Shown here: one piece after another, positions 7,888 through 15,361 of the stretch
Numbering within the stretch: position 1 is the stretch's first letter
Layout: each line of letters opens with the position of its first letter
Assembly (NCBI GenBank): GCA_021781795.1
Contig: JAJXWA010000002.1
Location: 124,001 to 188,000, forward strand
Source of the DNA: Acidobacteriota bacterium
GTDB taxonomy: Bacteria > Acidobacteriota > Terriglobia > Terriglobales > Acidobacteriaceae
Reading direction: 5' to 3'
Length of the DNA stretch: 64,000 bases
The notes under the pieces: generated by a model
What the model was told of the DNA's origin: nothing
What the model saw: the letters and a program-made list of their open reading frames with translations, nothing else
Databases searched by the model: none
Made by a program: the position numbers and the translations under genes

Positions 7888-9062
7888 GGCAGCGTCTGAA
7901 CCTCCACCGACAGCACCGCAGGTAGGTCGTGGACGATGGCGCTCCAGGTGTCACCGCCATCGGGCGAACAGTAGACCTGGCCGCCAGTGGTGCCGAAGTA
8001 GATGCCGCAGTCGTCGAGTGTATCGACGGCCATGGCGTCGCGCAGAACATTCACAAAGCAGTTGGCCTGCGGAAGGCCTTTCGTCAGCGCTTCCCACTCA
8101 TTGCCGCCGGTGCGGCTGCGGTAGACCTGGAGCTTGCCATCGAGCGGAAAATGCTCGGAGTCGCTCTTGATGGGCACGACGTAGATGGTTTCGGGCTGGT
8201 GCGCGTGCACATCGATGACGAAGCCAAAGTCGGTGGGAAGGTTGCCGCTCACCTCGCGCCAGTTGTCGCCCGCGTCGTCGGAACGCATGACATCCCAGTG
8301 CTTCTGCATGAAAAGCGTGTTGGGCCGCGCGGGGTGCATGGCGACGTGGTGGACGCAGTGGCCGACCTCGGCGGTCGGATTGGGCATGAAATTGGAGACC
8401 AACCCCTTGTTGATGGGCTTCCAAGTCTTGCCGCCGTCGTCAGTGCGGAAGGCTCCGGCAGCAGAGATGGCGATGTAGATGCGGTCAGGATTAGCGGGGT
8501 CAAGGATGACCGTATGCAGGCACATGCCACCCGCGCCGGGCTGCCATTTGGGCCCGGTGCCGTGACCGCGCAGGCCGGAGAGCTCCTGCCAGGACTGTCC
8601 GCCGTTGGTGGAGCGGAAGAGCGCCGCGTCTTCAATGCCGGCGTAGACGGTGTTGGCGTCGGTGGGTGAGGGCTCGATGTGCCAGACTCGCTTGAACTCC
8701 CACGGATGTTGCGTGCCGTCGTACCACTGATGCGTGGTGAGCGGGGCGCCGCTGCTGGCCGATGTGTCATAGGCGAAGTTGTTGCTGGCCGTGGGGGGCG
8801 TGGGCCCGGGCGTGGGAATGGGCTCGCCGGCGGGCGGGTTCCAGGTACGGCCGCCATCGTCGGACCGCTGCAGGACCTGGCCGAACCAGCCGCTGCTTTG
8901 CGAAGCGTAGACCCGGTTGGGGTCCACGGGCGAGCCTTTCATGTGGTAGATCTCCCAGCCGGCGAAGTGCGGGCCGGAAACCTGCCAGCTTTTCCGACTG
9001 GCGTCTGCGGTGAGGATGAATGCGCCTTTGCGCGTTCCGACGAGGACACGAACTGAACTCAT
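7884..9062 (-). CDS. BNR/sialidase-like beta-propeller protein, predicted cytosolic
   Basis: 392 residues with repeated Asp-box/BNR signatures of the S-x-D-x-G-x-T-W type, for example [24 protein letters not shown] and SPDGGDTW. This indicates a six- or seven-bladed propeller like exo-sialidases and Ycf48-type assembly factors. There is no signal peptide: it begins [17 protein letters not shown]. The ATG at 9062 is preceded by GGAGG at good spacing. It is coupled by overlap to the MoaD-like gene downstream. Catalytic sialidase residues were not identified, so I call it only a propeller and do not claim sialidase activity. Confidence 0.75.
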   Translation of the reverse strand: MSSVRVLVGTRKGAFILTADASRKSWQVSGPHFAGWEIYHMKGSPVDPNRVYASQSSGWFGQVLQRSDDGGRTWNPPAGEPIPTPGPTPPTASNNFAYDTSASSGAPLTTHQWYDGTQHPWEFKRVWHIEPSPTDANTVYAGIEDAALFRSTNGGQSWQELSGLRGHGTGPKWQPGAGGMCLHTVILDPANPDRIYIAISAAGAFRTDDGGKTWKPINKGLVSNFMPNPTAEVGHCVHHVAMHPARPNTLFMQKHWDVMRSDDAGDNWREVSGNLPTDFGFVIDVHAHQPETIYVVPIKSDSEHFPLDGKLQVYRSRTGGNEWEALTKGLPQANCFVNVLRDAMAVDTLDDCGIYFGTTGGQVYCSPDGGDTWSAIVHDLPAVLSVEVQTLP

Positions 9063-9207
9063 GGTTGACCTCCGCGGGAAGTCCGCGGCGCGATGGCATT
9101 TGGCCGCGGGGTTGATGGGTGGGAAAGCTGCGTGGACATTGTGGCCGAAAGCACCGCGGCAAACAAGCCCGAATTTGACCGGAACGGATCAACGCCCGGG
9201 CCGGTGG

Positions 9208-9663
9208 TCAGGGGATGGCTGAGAGGGCGCGCAGGTTGACGCGCAGGGTCTCGGGGTCTCCCAGGGGAATTTGCGTTTCGATTTCACGATGGGTGGAAGT
9301 CCAGACCGGAAGAGCGCGCGCGAGAAGCCGACGCCCTTTTGCGGTGAGGAGAAGGATGCGGCTGCGACGGTCACCGGGATGGGGTTTGATCCGGACGAGG
9401 CCACGGCGCTCCAGGGGCTTGAGCGCGGCGGTAAGGGTGGTACGGTCCAACGCGAGGAGCGCTGCGACGGGAGCCATGGGCGGTGGTTCGGGGCGATTGA
9501 GCGACATAAGGAGCGAGAACTGGCCGTTGGTGAGGCCGAGGGGGCGCAAGGCTTCGTCGAAGCGGCGCCCGAGGGCCCGTGCTGCACGCTGCATGTGCAT
9601 GCAGAGGCAGGTGTCGCGCACGTAGAGAGTGGTCTGGAACGGGACCGTCTTTTCGCCGGGCAC
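9208..9663 (-). CDS. MarR-family transcriptional regulator
   Basis: 151 residues. The winged helix is recognisable: LTNGQFSLLMSLNR (helix leading into the HTH), ALLALDRTTLTAALKPLERRGLV (recognition helix) and the wing IKPHPGDRRSRILLLTAKGR. Such dimeric regulators repress nearby or own genes and release on binding a small ligand. The listed start is a GTG at 9663 with no clear Shine-Dalgarno; internal ATG codons would cut off the N-terminal dimerisation helix. A perfect 12-bp palindrome lies 12 bases upstream. It is divergent from ftsY, which it is unlikely to control specifically. Confidence 0.8.
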   Translation of the reverse strand: MPGEKTVPFQTTLYVRDTCLCMHMQRAARALGRRFDEALRPLGLTNGQFSLLMSLNRPEPPPMAPVAALLALDRTTLTAALKPLERRGLVRIKPHPGDRRSRILLLTAKGRRLLARALPVWTSTHREIETQIPLGDPETLRVNLRALSAIP

Positions 9664-9675
9664 AGGAGAAATTTA

Positions 9676-9687
9676 GTTGATATCAAC
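9676..9687. promoter_or_regulatory. Perfect 12-bp palindrome, candidate MarR operator
   Basis: GTTGATATCAAC is a perfect palindrome in the 219-base divergent region between the MarR gene and ftsY, 12 bases before the MarR start. MarR proteins typically bind short AT-centred palindromes and often repress themselves, so this is the obvious operator candidate. Confidence 0.55.
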
Positions 9688-9882
9688 GTATTTGGCAACA
9701 GGAATTCCTGCCGAACGCCGCGCGGGGGGACATTTGGAGCCGCGGAAGGCCGGACGAAGCGGGATGGAAGGATGGCGAAGCACTTTGCAGATTGATTTGC
9801 CGCGGCGCGGGACCACTTCGGGGTGCTGTGGATGGTGCTGCACGAGCGAGCGATGCAATAGACTTGAGGTGGGAACAACCTC

Positions 9883-10869
9883 ATGCTCAAGCTATTTGGC
9901 GGCAAAGAGAAAGACCCGCAGGACGAGGGTGCGGCCCAGGCGGGCGGCGCGGAGAAGACCGGCTTTTTCAGCCGGATGAAGCAGGCTGTCACGCGGACGC
10001 GCGAGTCGTTTACCGCGAAGATTGACGACCTGGTGGCGATGACGCGGACGGTGGACGAGGCTGCACTGGAGGATCTGGAGTCGGCACTGCTGACGAGCGA
10101 CCTGGGCGTGCAGACGACGACGGAGATCCTGGACGCGCTGCGGGAACGTGCCAAACGGAAGGCGATTGAGGGCGGCGCGGAGCTGCGCGTGCTGCTGAAG
10201 GAACAAATTCGAAACATGCTGGAGTCTCCGCGGCGTGCAATGCCGGAGCCGGATGCGCCGCCGAAGGTGACGTTTCTGGTGGGCGTGAATGGGACGGGCA
10301 AGACGACGACGAGCGGCAAGTTGGCGGCGTGGTACCGGGGGCTGGGCAAGTCCGTGCTGCTGTGCGCGGCGGATACGTTTCGTGCGGCGGCGATCGAGCA
10401 GCTTGAGGTGTGGGCGGGACGCAGCGGCGTGGAGATGGTGAAGACGCGGCAGGGCGGCGACCCGGCGGCGGTGCTGTATGACGCGGCGAGCGCGGCGAAG
10501 GCGAAGAAGATTGATGAACTGATTGTGGACACAGCGGGGCGGCTGCACACGAAGACGGGCCTGATGGACGAGTTGGATAAGATGCGGCGGACGGCGGCGA
10601 AGCTGGTTCCGGGTGCTCCGCATGAGGTGCTGCTGGTGATGGACGCGACGACCGGCCAGAACGGATTGCAGCAGGCGCGGCTGTTTACGCAGGCAGCGGG
10701 CGTGACGGGGATTGTGCTGACGAAGCTGGACGGGACGGCGAAGGGTGGCATTGCGGTGGCAATTGCGCGGGAACTGGGCCTGCCGGTGCGCTATGTGGGC
10801 GTGGGCGAGAAGATGGAAGACCTGCTGGAGTTTGACGCCGGGGCGTTTGTGGACGCGCTGGTGGGGTAG
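9883..10869 (+). CDS. ftsY: Signal recognition particle receptor FtsY
   Basis: 328 residues with the SRP-GTPase NG domain: N-domain helices at about 30-115, then G1 GVNGTGKTTTSGK from residue 134, the SRP-specific DTFRAAAIEQL box, G3 DTAGRLHTK and G4 TKLDGTAKGG. FtsY docks SRP-bound ribosomes at the membrane and delivers nascent membrane proteins to SecYEG. The acidic A-domain seen in Escherichia coli is reduced to about 30 residues here, as in many bacteria. It is followed by ribD after 30 bases and probably shares its transcript. Confidence 0.95.
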   Translation: MLKLFGGKEKDPQDEGAAQAGGAEKTGFFSRMKQAVTRTRESFTAKIDDLVAMTRTVDEAALEDLESALLTSDLGVQTTTEILDALRERAKRKAIEGGAELRVLLKEQIRNMLESPRRAMPEPDAPPKVTFLVGVNGTGKTTTSGKLAAWYRGLGKSVLLCAADTFRAAAIEQLEVWAGRSGVEMVKTRQGGDPAAVLYDAASAAKAKKIDELIVDTAGRLHTKTGLMDELDKMRRTAAKLVPGAPHEVLLVMDATTGQNGLQQARLFTQAAGVTGIVLTKLDGTAKGGIAVAIARELGLPVRYVGVGEKMEDLLEFDAGAFVDALVG

Positions 10870-10899
10870 CTGGCCACTGCGGGGTGAGCGGGATTGCGG

Positions 10900-12057
10900 A
10901 TGGACGTGCGCGAACAAGATCGCAACTGGATGCAGCGGGCGCTGGAGTTGGCGCGGCGAGGGATTGGTGTGGCGTCGCCGAACCCGGTCGTGGGGTGCGT
11001 GATTCTGGATCGAGCGGGGCAGGTGGTGGGCGAGGGTTGGCACGAGTATGACCTGCGCGACCATGCTGAGATTGTGGCCCTGCGCGAGGCGAAGCAGCAT
11101 GCCGTTACGAACCAGAAAGAGGATCGGCTGAAGGGCGGAACCGCGTATGTAACGCTGGAGCCCTGTAATCACACTGGACGGACGGGACCGTGCACCGAGG
11201 CGCTGATTGCGGCGGGGCTGGGGCGCGTGGTGGCGGCGACGATCGATCCGAATCCCAATGTGGGGGGAAATGGACTGGAGCGGCTGCGGGCGGCGGGGCT
11301 GGAGTCGAGCGTTGGGGTGTGCGAGCAAGAGGCACGGCGGCTCAACGAAGGCTTTGCGCGATGGAGCCAGCACCAGCGGCCGTTTGTGCTGATGAAGGTC
11401 GCAATGACGCTGGATGGGCGGATTGCGCCTCCGGTCGGGATGCACGCCAAGCGCGAGCCGTACTGGATTACCTGCGAAGAGGCGCGGGCGGCGGTGCAGC
11501 CGCTGCGGTGGCAGGCCGATGCGGCGCTGACGGGTGTGGATACGGTGCTGGCGGATGATCCGATGCTGACGGACCGGAGCGGACTGCGCAGGCGGCGGCC
11601 GCTGCTGCGCGTCGTGTTGGACTCTGCGCTGCGGATGCCGCTGGACTCGAAGATGGTGCAGAGCGCGCAGAATGACGTGGTCATTTTCACCGTGTCAAAC
11701 GATGCAGCGCGGGCTGATGCTCTGCGGGCGCGGGGCGTGCGGGTGGAGGTGCTGCCGGCGGAGGGCGGGCGCGTACCGCTGGACCGGGTGCTGGAGAAGC
11801 TGGGCGCGGAGGGCATTTTGACCGTGCTGACGGAGACGGGCACGCGGCTGAATACGGCGCTGCTGGCGGCGGGGCTGGTGGACCGGGTGCATCTGTTTGT
11901 TGCGCCGCAGATTATGGGATCGGACGCGGCGCCGGCGTTTCGCGGGATGCCGCATTTCGTCCACATGGGGCCGGTGGAAGTGGAACAGTACGGGAACGAC
12001 CTGGGGCTGTGTTCCCTGCTGCACGACCCGTGGCCTGCGCCGGCTGAGACGGCTTGA
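10900..12057 (+). CDS. ribD: Bifunctional riboflavin deaminase/reductase RibD
   Basis: 385 residues. The N-terminal cytidine-deaminase-type domain has the zinc motif HAE (His55) and the later PCNHTGRTGPC. The C-terminal reductase domain begins at LMKVAMTLDGRIA and contains the TGVDTVLADDPMLT substrate loop. It converts the GTP cyclohydrolase II product through deamination and NADPH-dependent reduction in riboflavin synthesis. The ATG at 10900 follows a TTG six bases earlier; either is possible. ribE lies about 1.5 kb away, separated by ccdC and padR. Confidence 0.93.
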   Translation: MDVREQDRNWMQRALELARRGIGVASPNPVVGCVILDRAGQVVGEGWHEYDLRDHAEIVALREAKQHAVTNQKEDRLKGGTAYVTLEPCNHTGRTGPCTEALIAAGLGRVVAATIDPNPNVGGNGLERLRAAGLESSVGVCEQEARRLNEGFARWSQHQRPFVLMKVAMTLDGRIAPPVGMHAKREPYWITCEEARAAVQPLRWQADAALTGVDTVLADDPMLTDRSGLRRRRPLLRVVLDSALRMPLDSKMVQSAQNDVVIFTVSNDAARADALRARGVRVEVLPAEGGRVPLDRVLEKLGAEGILTVLTETGTRLNTALLAAGLVDRVHLFVAPQIMGSDAAPAFRGMPHFVHMGPVEVEQYGNDLGLCSLLHDPWPAPAETA

Positions 12058-12144
12058 TGCGCGCGGACGCGTTTTGGCGTCTAATAAGAAGAAGTGCGGC
12101 TTGTCCCCGTCGATTGCCAATTCTGAGTCAAAGAGGTTTCGAAG

Positions 12145-12648
12145 ATGGTTGTGTCTCCTGTCGTCACTGCCGTGGTTTCGCTGGTGGGATTGTGCGGCGT
12201 GCTGGCGTGGCGCGTGCGCGAAGGCCGCTCGGCGGTGACGATCAAGAAGCTGGTGATGCCGCCAGTGGGGATGGCGACGGGCTTCTCGATGTTTGTTGTG
12301 CCGATGTTTCGCGTGCCGTGGAGCTGGGCGCTGGCGGCGTTTCTAGTGGGCGCGATTGTTCTGGCGTATCCGCTGCTGCTGACATCGAGCCTGCGGCGGG
12401 ATGGCGACGTGATTATGATGAAGCGCTCGAGCGCGTTTTTTGCAGTGGTGATTGTGCTGGCGGCGGTGCGGTACTTTGCGCGCGGGTATTTTGACAAATT
12501 TCTGACGCTGGAGCAGACGGGCGGACTGTTCTTCATCCTGGCCTTTGGGATGATTCTGCGGTGGCGGATGAAGCTGCTGTCACTGTATCTGAAGCTGGCG
12601 CGGCCGGAGATGCCGCTGGGCACGGCGGTGGAAGAAGCGGCGGATTGA
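12145..12648 (+). CDS. CcdC-like membrane protein (DUF1453)
   Basis: 167 residues with four to five hydrophobic segments, beginning with a TM helix at residues 1-20. The segment R-Y-F-A-R-G-Y-x-D with the later Q-T-G-G-L-F-F-I-L-A-F-G-M-I-L-R-W-R matches what I know of the CcdC family (named from Bacillus cytochrome c biogenesis clusters, function not settled). It follows ribD on the same strand with 87 bases between and ends before a strong hairpin terminator. Confidence 0.7.
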   Translation: MVVSPVVTAVVSLVGLCGVLAWRVREGRSAVTIKKLVMPPVGMATGFSMFVVPMFRVPWSWALAAFLVGAIVLAYPLLLTSSLRRDGDVIMMKRSSAFFAVVIVLAAVRYFARGYFDKFLTLEQTGGLFFILAFGMILRWRMKLLSLYLKLARPEMPLGTAVEEAAD

Positions 12649-12682
12649 GCCACAGCGAGCTCGAAGAATAGTGGGAAGGCAG

Positions 12683-12710
12683 AAGGCCCCGGAGTCCGTT
12701 CCGGGGCCTT
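12683..12710. terminator. Terminator hairpin between ccdC and padR
   Basis: A perfect 10-bp stem AAGGCCCCGG/CCGGGGCCTT has an 8-base loop and sits between the convergent ccdC-like and padR genes. The symmetric A/T-flanked stem suits termination in both directions, although neither side has a long T tract. Confidence 0.65.
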
Positions 12711-12714
12711 GGTG

Positions 12715-13353
12715 TCAGAGCTCGTCGATCGACTTGGCAGCCTGGTTGAGAGCGTCCGCGATTTTCTGGATCAGCTCGGGGCTGGCGCTTTGGCGTGCGA
12801 CGCGGGCCATGACGGCGCTACGAAGGTTCATAAAGGCCTTCATCAGTTCGGGTGAGCGACCGCGGCGAAACTGCTCGCCGGTGTGCTCCAGGCGCTGGAA
12901 GAGCTCAGCGACCCGCTCGCTGTTGGCGGCGAGGTGCTGGACCCCTTCGGGCGTGAGCGCGTAGACCTTTTTACTGCCCTCCGTGCTGGAGACAGCAACG
13001 AGGCCTTCCTCCTCAAGCATGGTCAGCGTGGGGTAAATGACGCCTGCGCTGGGGGTGTATCCGCCGCCGAGGCGCTGCTCCATGGTCTTGATGAGCTGGT
13101 AGCCGTAGCTGGGCTGCTCGGAGAGCAGTTTGAGGATGGCGAGCTTGACGTCGCCGGCGTCAAAGAGGCGTTCCCTGCCCCCGCCAAAGCCGCGACCGAA
13201 GCCTCCGCGACCACCAAAGCCAAAGCCGCGGGCGAAGCCTTTCTGTCCGTGGCGGCCCCAACCCTGACCTGGCTGGCCGTGGTTGGCCGGGTCTGCCCAG
13301 CCATGGCGGCGGCAGCCGTGGCCGGGCCGTTCTGCAAAGATTTGTTCAAGCAT
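12715..13353 (-). CDS. PadR-family transcriptional regulator with Gly/Arg/His-rich N-terminal leader
   Basis: 212 residues. A low-complexity leader of about 62 residues rich in Gly, Arg, His and Phe (repeats such as GFGFGGRGG and GFGRGFGGG) precedes a PadR winged helix: LAILKLLSEQPSYGYQLIK, then the GVIYPTLTMLEEEGLV recognition region and a basic wing. The C-terminal helical part mediates dimerisation in the family. The Shine-Dalgarno AAAGGAG is well placed. Upstream DNA carries two GATATATC boxes, probably its own operator. The leader may bind nucleic acid or metal; that is a guess. Confidence 0.85.
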   Translation of the reverse strand: MLEQIFAERPGHGCRRHGWADPANHGQPGQGWGRHGQKGFARGFGFGGRGGFGRGFGGGRERLFDAGDVKLAILKLLSEQPSYGYQLIKTMEQRLGGGYTPSAGVIYPTLTMLEEEGLVAVSSTEGSKKVYALTPEGVQHLAANSERVAELFQRLEHTGEQFRRGRSPELMKAFMNLRSAVMARVARQSASPELIQKIADALNQAAKSIDEL

Positions 13354-13381
13354 TTCGTTTTCTCCTTTCGTACTATCTCAC

Positions 13382-13430
13382 GATATATCTTTATCCATGA
13401 AGTGTCAACATATTTTGAGATATATCTTTT
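13382..13430. promoter_or_regulatory. Two GATATATCTTT boxes upstream of padR
   Basis: GATATATCTTT occurs at 13382 and again at 13419, so the boxes are 37 bases apart (about 3.5 helical turns). Each contains the 8-bp palindrome GATATATC. They lie between padR and ribE, just upstream of the padR start. PadR regulators bind AT-rich palindromes of this kind, so autoregulation is likely. Confidence 0.5.
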
Positions 13431-13528
13431 TCCAGTCTGGGTGAGGCGCAGGGTGAATTCACTTCCCTGTTTGCGTGTGTGGGCAGTGGCCAAAAGGGAC
13501 CGACCGGCAGTTCCCTTAGAATCAAAAC

Positions 13529-14203
13529 ATGTTTACGGGGATTATTGAGCAGACGGGGACGCTGGTGGGACTGGCGGAGCGTGGTGGGGTGCGGCGAATT
13601 ACGGTGGAGGCGCCGGGGATCGCCGGGCTACTGCGCGAAGGGGATTCGCTGGCGGTGAGCGGGGTTTGCCTTACGGCGCTGGATGTGAATCCGACTTACT
13701 TCCATGCAGACCTGGCGCATGAAACGCTGGAGAAGACCTCACTGGGGCAGCTGGCCGCAGGCGCGAAGGTGAATCTGGAGCTGCCGACGGCGGCGGGGAG
13801 TCCGCTGGGCGGGCACGTGGTGCAGGGACATGTGGACGGATGCGGCGTGATGACGGCGCTGGATCCGGTGATTCCCGAGACAGCAGCCGGATTTGACCGC
13901 GAGACAACAGACTGGACACTGAAGGTGCGGGTACCAGAAAAAGTGCGGCCATGGATGGTGCTGAAGGGGTCTGTGGCAATTGAGGGGATCAGCCTGACCA
14001 TTGCGGATTTTGATGGAGAGACGGTGACAGTGGCAATTCTACCGCTGACGTATTGGCGAACTAATCTTCACACGCTCAAGCCGGATACGCCTGTGAATGT
14101 CGAAGCCGATGTGCTGGTAAAGCTTGCTCATGCACAGATGCAGACGACGAAGAAGCGCACACTGGAACTGACTGAAACGTGGCTGGTGGCTCAAGGTTAC
14201 TGA
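13529..14203 (+). CDS. ribE: Riboflavin synthase alpha chain RibE
   Basis: 224 residues with the signature start MFTGIIEQTG and two homologous beta-barrel lumazine-binding halves. The first half contains SGVCLTALD and GGHVVQGHVDG; the second starts near residue 105 with LKGSVAIEGISLTIAD. It dismutates two 6,7-dimethyl-8-ribityllumazine molecules to riboflavin. The promoter region is shared with divergent padR. It converges with the anti-sigma gene with 27 bases between. Confidence 0.95.
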   Translation: MFTGIIEQTGTLVGLAERGGVRRITVEAPGIAGLLREGDSLAVSGVCLTALDVNPTYFHADLAHETLEKTSLGQLAAGAKVNLELPTAAGSPLGGHVVQGHVDGCGVMTALDPVIPETAAGFDRETTDWTLKVRVPEKVRPWMVLKGSVAIEGISLTIADFDGETVTVAILPLTYWRTNLHTLKPDTPVNVEADVLVKLAHAQMQTTKKRTLELTETWLVAQGY

Positions 14204-14230
14204 CCGTAATGCAACCTGGCGCAGTGCTGG

Positions 14231-14485
14231 TCAGGACTTGGTGCTTGAGTTCTCCTCTTTGCGAATTGCGGACTCGATGCGATCCCAGAGGTCATCCTCC
14301 GGGGGCTCGACGGGAATCAATTGGCGCGCAGCCTCTGCAATGGTCTGCAAATCCGCAAGCAGGGCGCGGCAGCGGGGACAGGCTTTGAGGTGGGGATGGT
14401 TGCTGATTTCCTCGCCGGATGCAATCAGATCGGCCAGTTGATCCTGGAAGTCATCACAACTCATATCGCCGGGCTTGTGCGTCAT
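14231..14485 (-). CDS. Putative zinc-binding anti-sigma factor (ZAS/zf-HC2-like)
   Basis: 84 residues. A Cys near the N-terminus (MSCDDFQDQL) and the motif H-x-x-L-K-A-C-P-R-C match the His-x3-Cys-x2-Cys zinc arrangement of ZAS anti-sigma factors. There is no transmembrane helix, so it should be a soluble cytoplasmic form. The start overlaps the stop of the ECF sigma gene (ATGA), the typical arrangement of a sigma/anti-sigma pair in which the anti-sigma binds and holds the sigma until zinc or redox state changes. Confidence 0.75.
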   Translation of the reverse strand: MTHKPGDMSCDDFQDQLADLIASGEEISNHPHLKACPRCRALLADLQTIAEAARQLIPVEPPEDDLWDRIESAIRKEENSSTKS

Positions 14486-15162
14486 TTCTGGCCGTCCTTT
14501 CGGCTGGCGGTGCGGAGGGCTTCGCGGAGCTTGAGGCGTGCCTTGTGCAACTGCGATTTGCTATTGCCGATCGAGCACTCGAGCATCAAGGCAATCTCAT
14601 TGTGCTCATACCCTTCAATGTCGTGCAAAACAAAGATGAGCCTGTAGCCTGCGGGCAAGTCGGCAATGGCGCGTTCCAGTGCAAGCCTGTCGATCGATCC
14701 GGCCAGCGCGGGATCTGGAGCGCCGAAACTGCGGCCTGGGCCCTCGTCCGGGGTTGGCTCCATGGCCTCGTCCAGCGACGTAAGCTGCAAACCTTTCTTG
14801 CGAAGGTGCATCAGCACCACGTTCACCGCCAGCCGATGCAGCCAAGTCGAAAAGGCGGAGTCGCCGCGGAAGGTTGCGATCTTGCGGTGCAGTTGCAGAA
14901 ACGCTTCCTGAGTGAGGTCTTCCGCTTCAGCAACATTGTTGACCATGCGAAGGCAAAGGGAATAGACGCGGCGCTTGTGCAGCGCATACAACTGAGCGAA
15001 AGCCTGATGATCGCCGGCCTGCGCACGGGCAAGCACGTCATCCACTGGCATGGATGGCGCGGGAGATTCATGCTGAAGCGAAGCTTCATTGTTTGAAACT
15101 GTCTCCCCGGCTTGCTGGGTGCCTGGTCGCTGCGCTCGCGGGAGCGAGGTGGTTCTGGGCAT
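14482..15162 (-). CDS. ECF RNA polymerase sigma factor (RpoE-like)
   Basis: About 226 residues. Region 2 reads FAQLYALHKRRVYSLCLRMV then AEDLTQEAFLQLHRKIATF and STWLHRLAVN; region 4 reads LPAGYRLIFVLHDIEGYEHNEIA then the HTH ending in SQLHKARLKLR. No region 3 or region 1.1, as expected for an ECF sigma. The start at 15162 has AAAGGA 5 bases upstream; ATG codons further up give a longer N-terminus without homology. It is divergent from the TamA operon, so envelope stress is a sensible, unproven theme. Confidence 0.88.
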   Translation of the reverse strand: MPRTTSLPRAQRPGTQQAGETVSNNEASLQHESPAPSMPVDDVLARAQAGDHQAFAQLYALHKRRVYSLCLRMVNNVAEAEDLTQEAFLQLHRKIATFRGDSAFSTWLHRLAVNVVLMHLRKKGLQLTSLDEAMEPTPDEGPGRSFGAPDPALAGSIDRLALERAIADLPAGYRLIFVLHDIEGYEHNEIALMLECSIGNSKSQLHKARLKLREALRTASRKDGQK

Positions 15163-15230
15163 AGTCATCCTTTGTTGGCGACTGCGGCACATGAACAAGC
15201 ATGATGCTGCACCGGGCCTCTGACCTCGTT

Positions 15231-15260
15231 AGTATAAGGTGCAGTGGGAGCATTGGGAAA
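15231..15260 (-). promoter_or_regulatory. Candidate promoter for the sigma/anti-sigma pair
   Basis: On the minus strand TTTCCC and TATACT are separated by 18 bases, about 70 bases upstream of the sigma factor start. The -10 match is good and the -35 weak. It was assigned by eye only. Confidence 0.3.
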
Positions 15261-15361
15261 GCCGCATTGCGACTGTGCAAATCGCGCTGATTCAGTCGCT
15301 GGCGGTGACACCCAGAGTAGCCGGGCGCAGGATGCGCTGTGCATTTGCGGGAGAGTTGATC

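Noticed and set aside
9189-10751. Ser-rich minus-strand frame of 520 codons across ftsY
   Set aside because: Antisense shadow of ftsY and part of the MarR gene; no motif and biased Ser/Arg/Ala composition.
9892-11445. Long Arg/His/Gln-rich reading frame on the minus strand (517 codons) across ftsY and ribD
   Set aside because: It is the antisense of two clear genes (GTPase and RibD motifs); its composition (Arg, His, Gln, Pro repeats) is typical of a shadow frame in GC-rich DNA.
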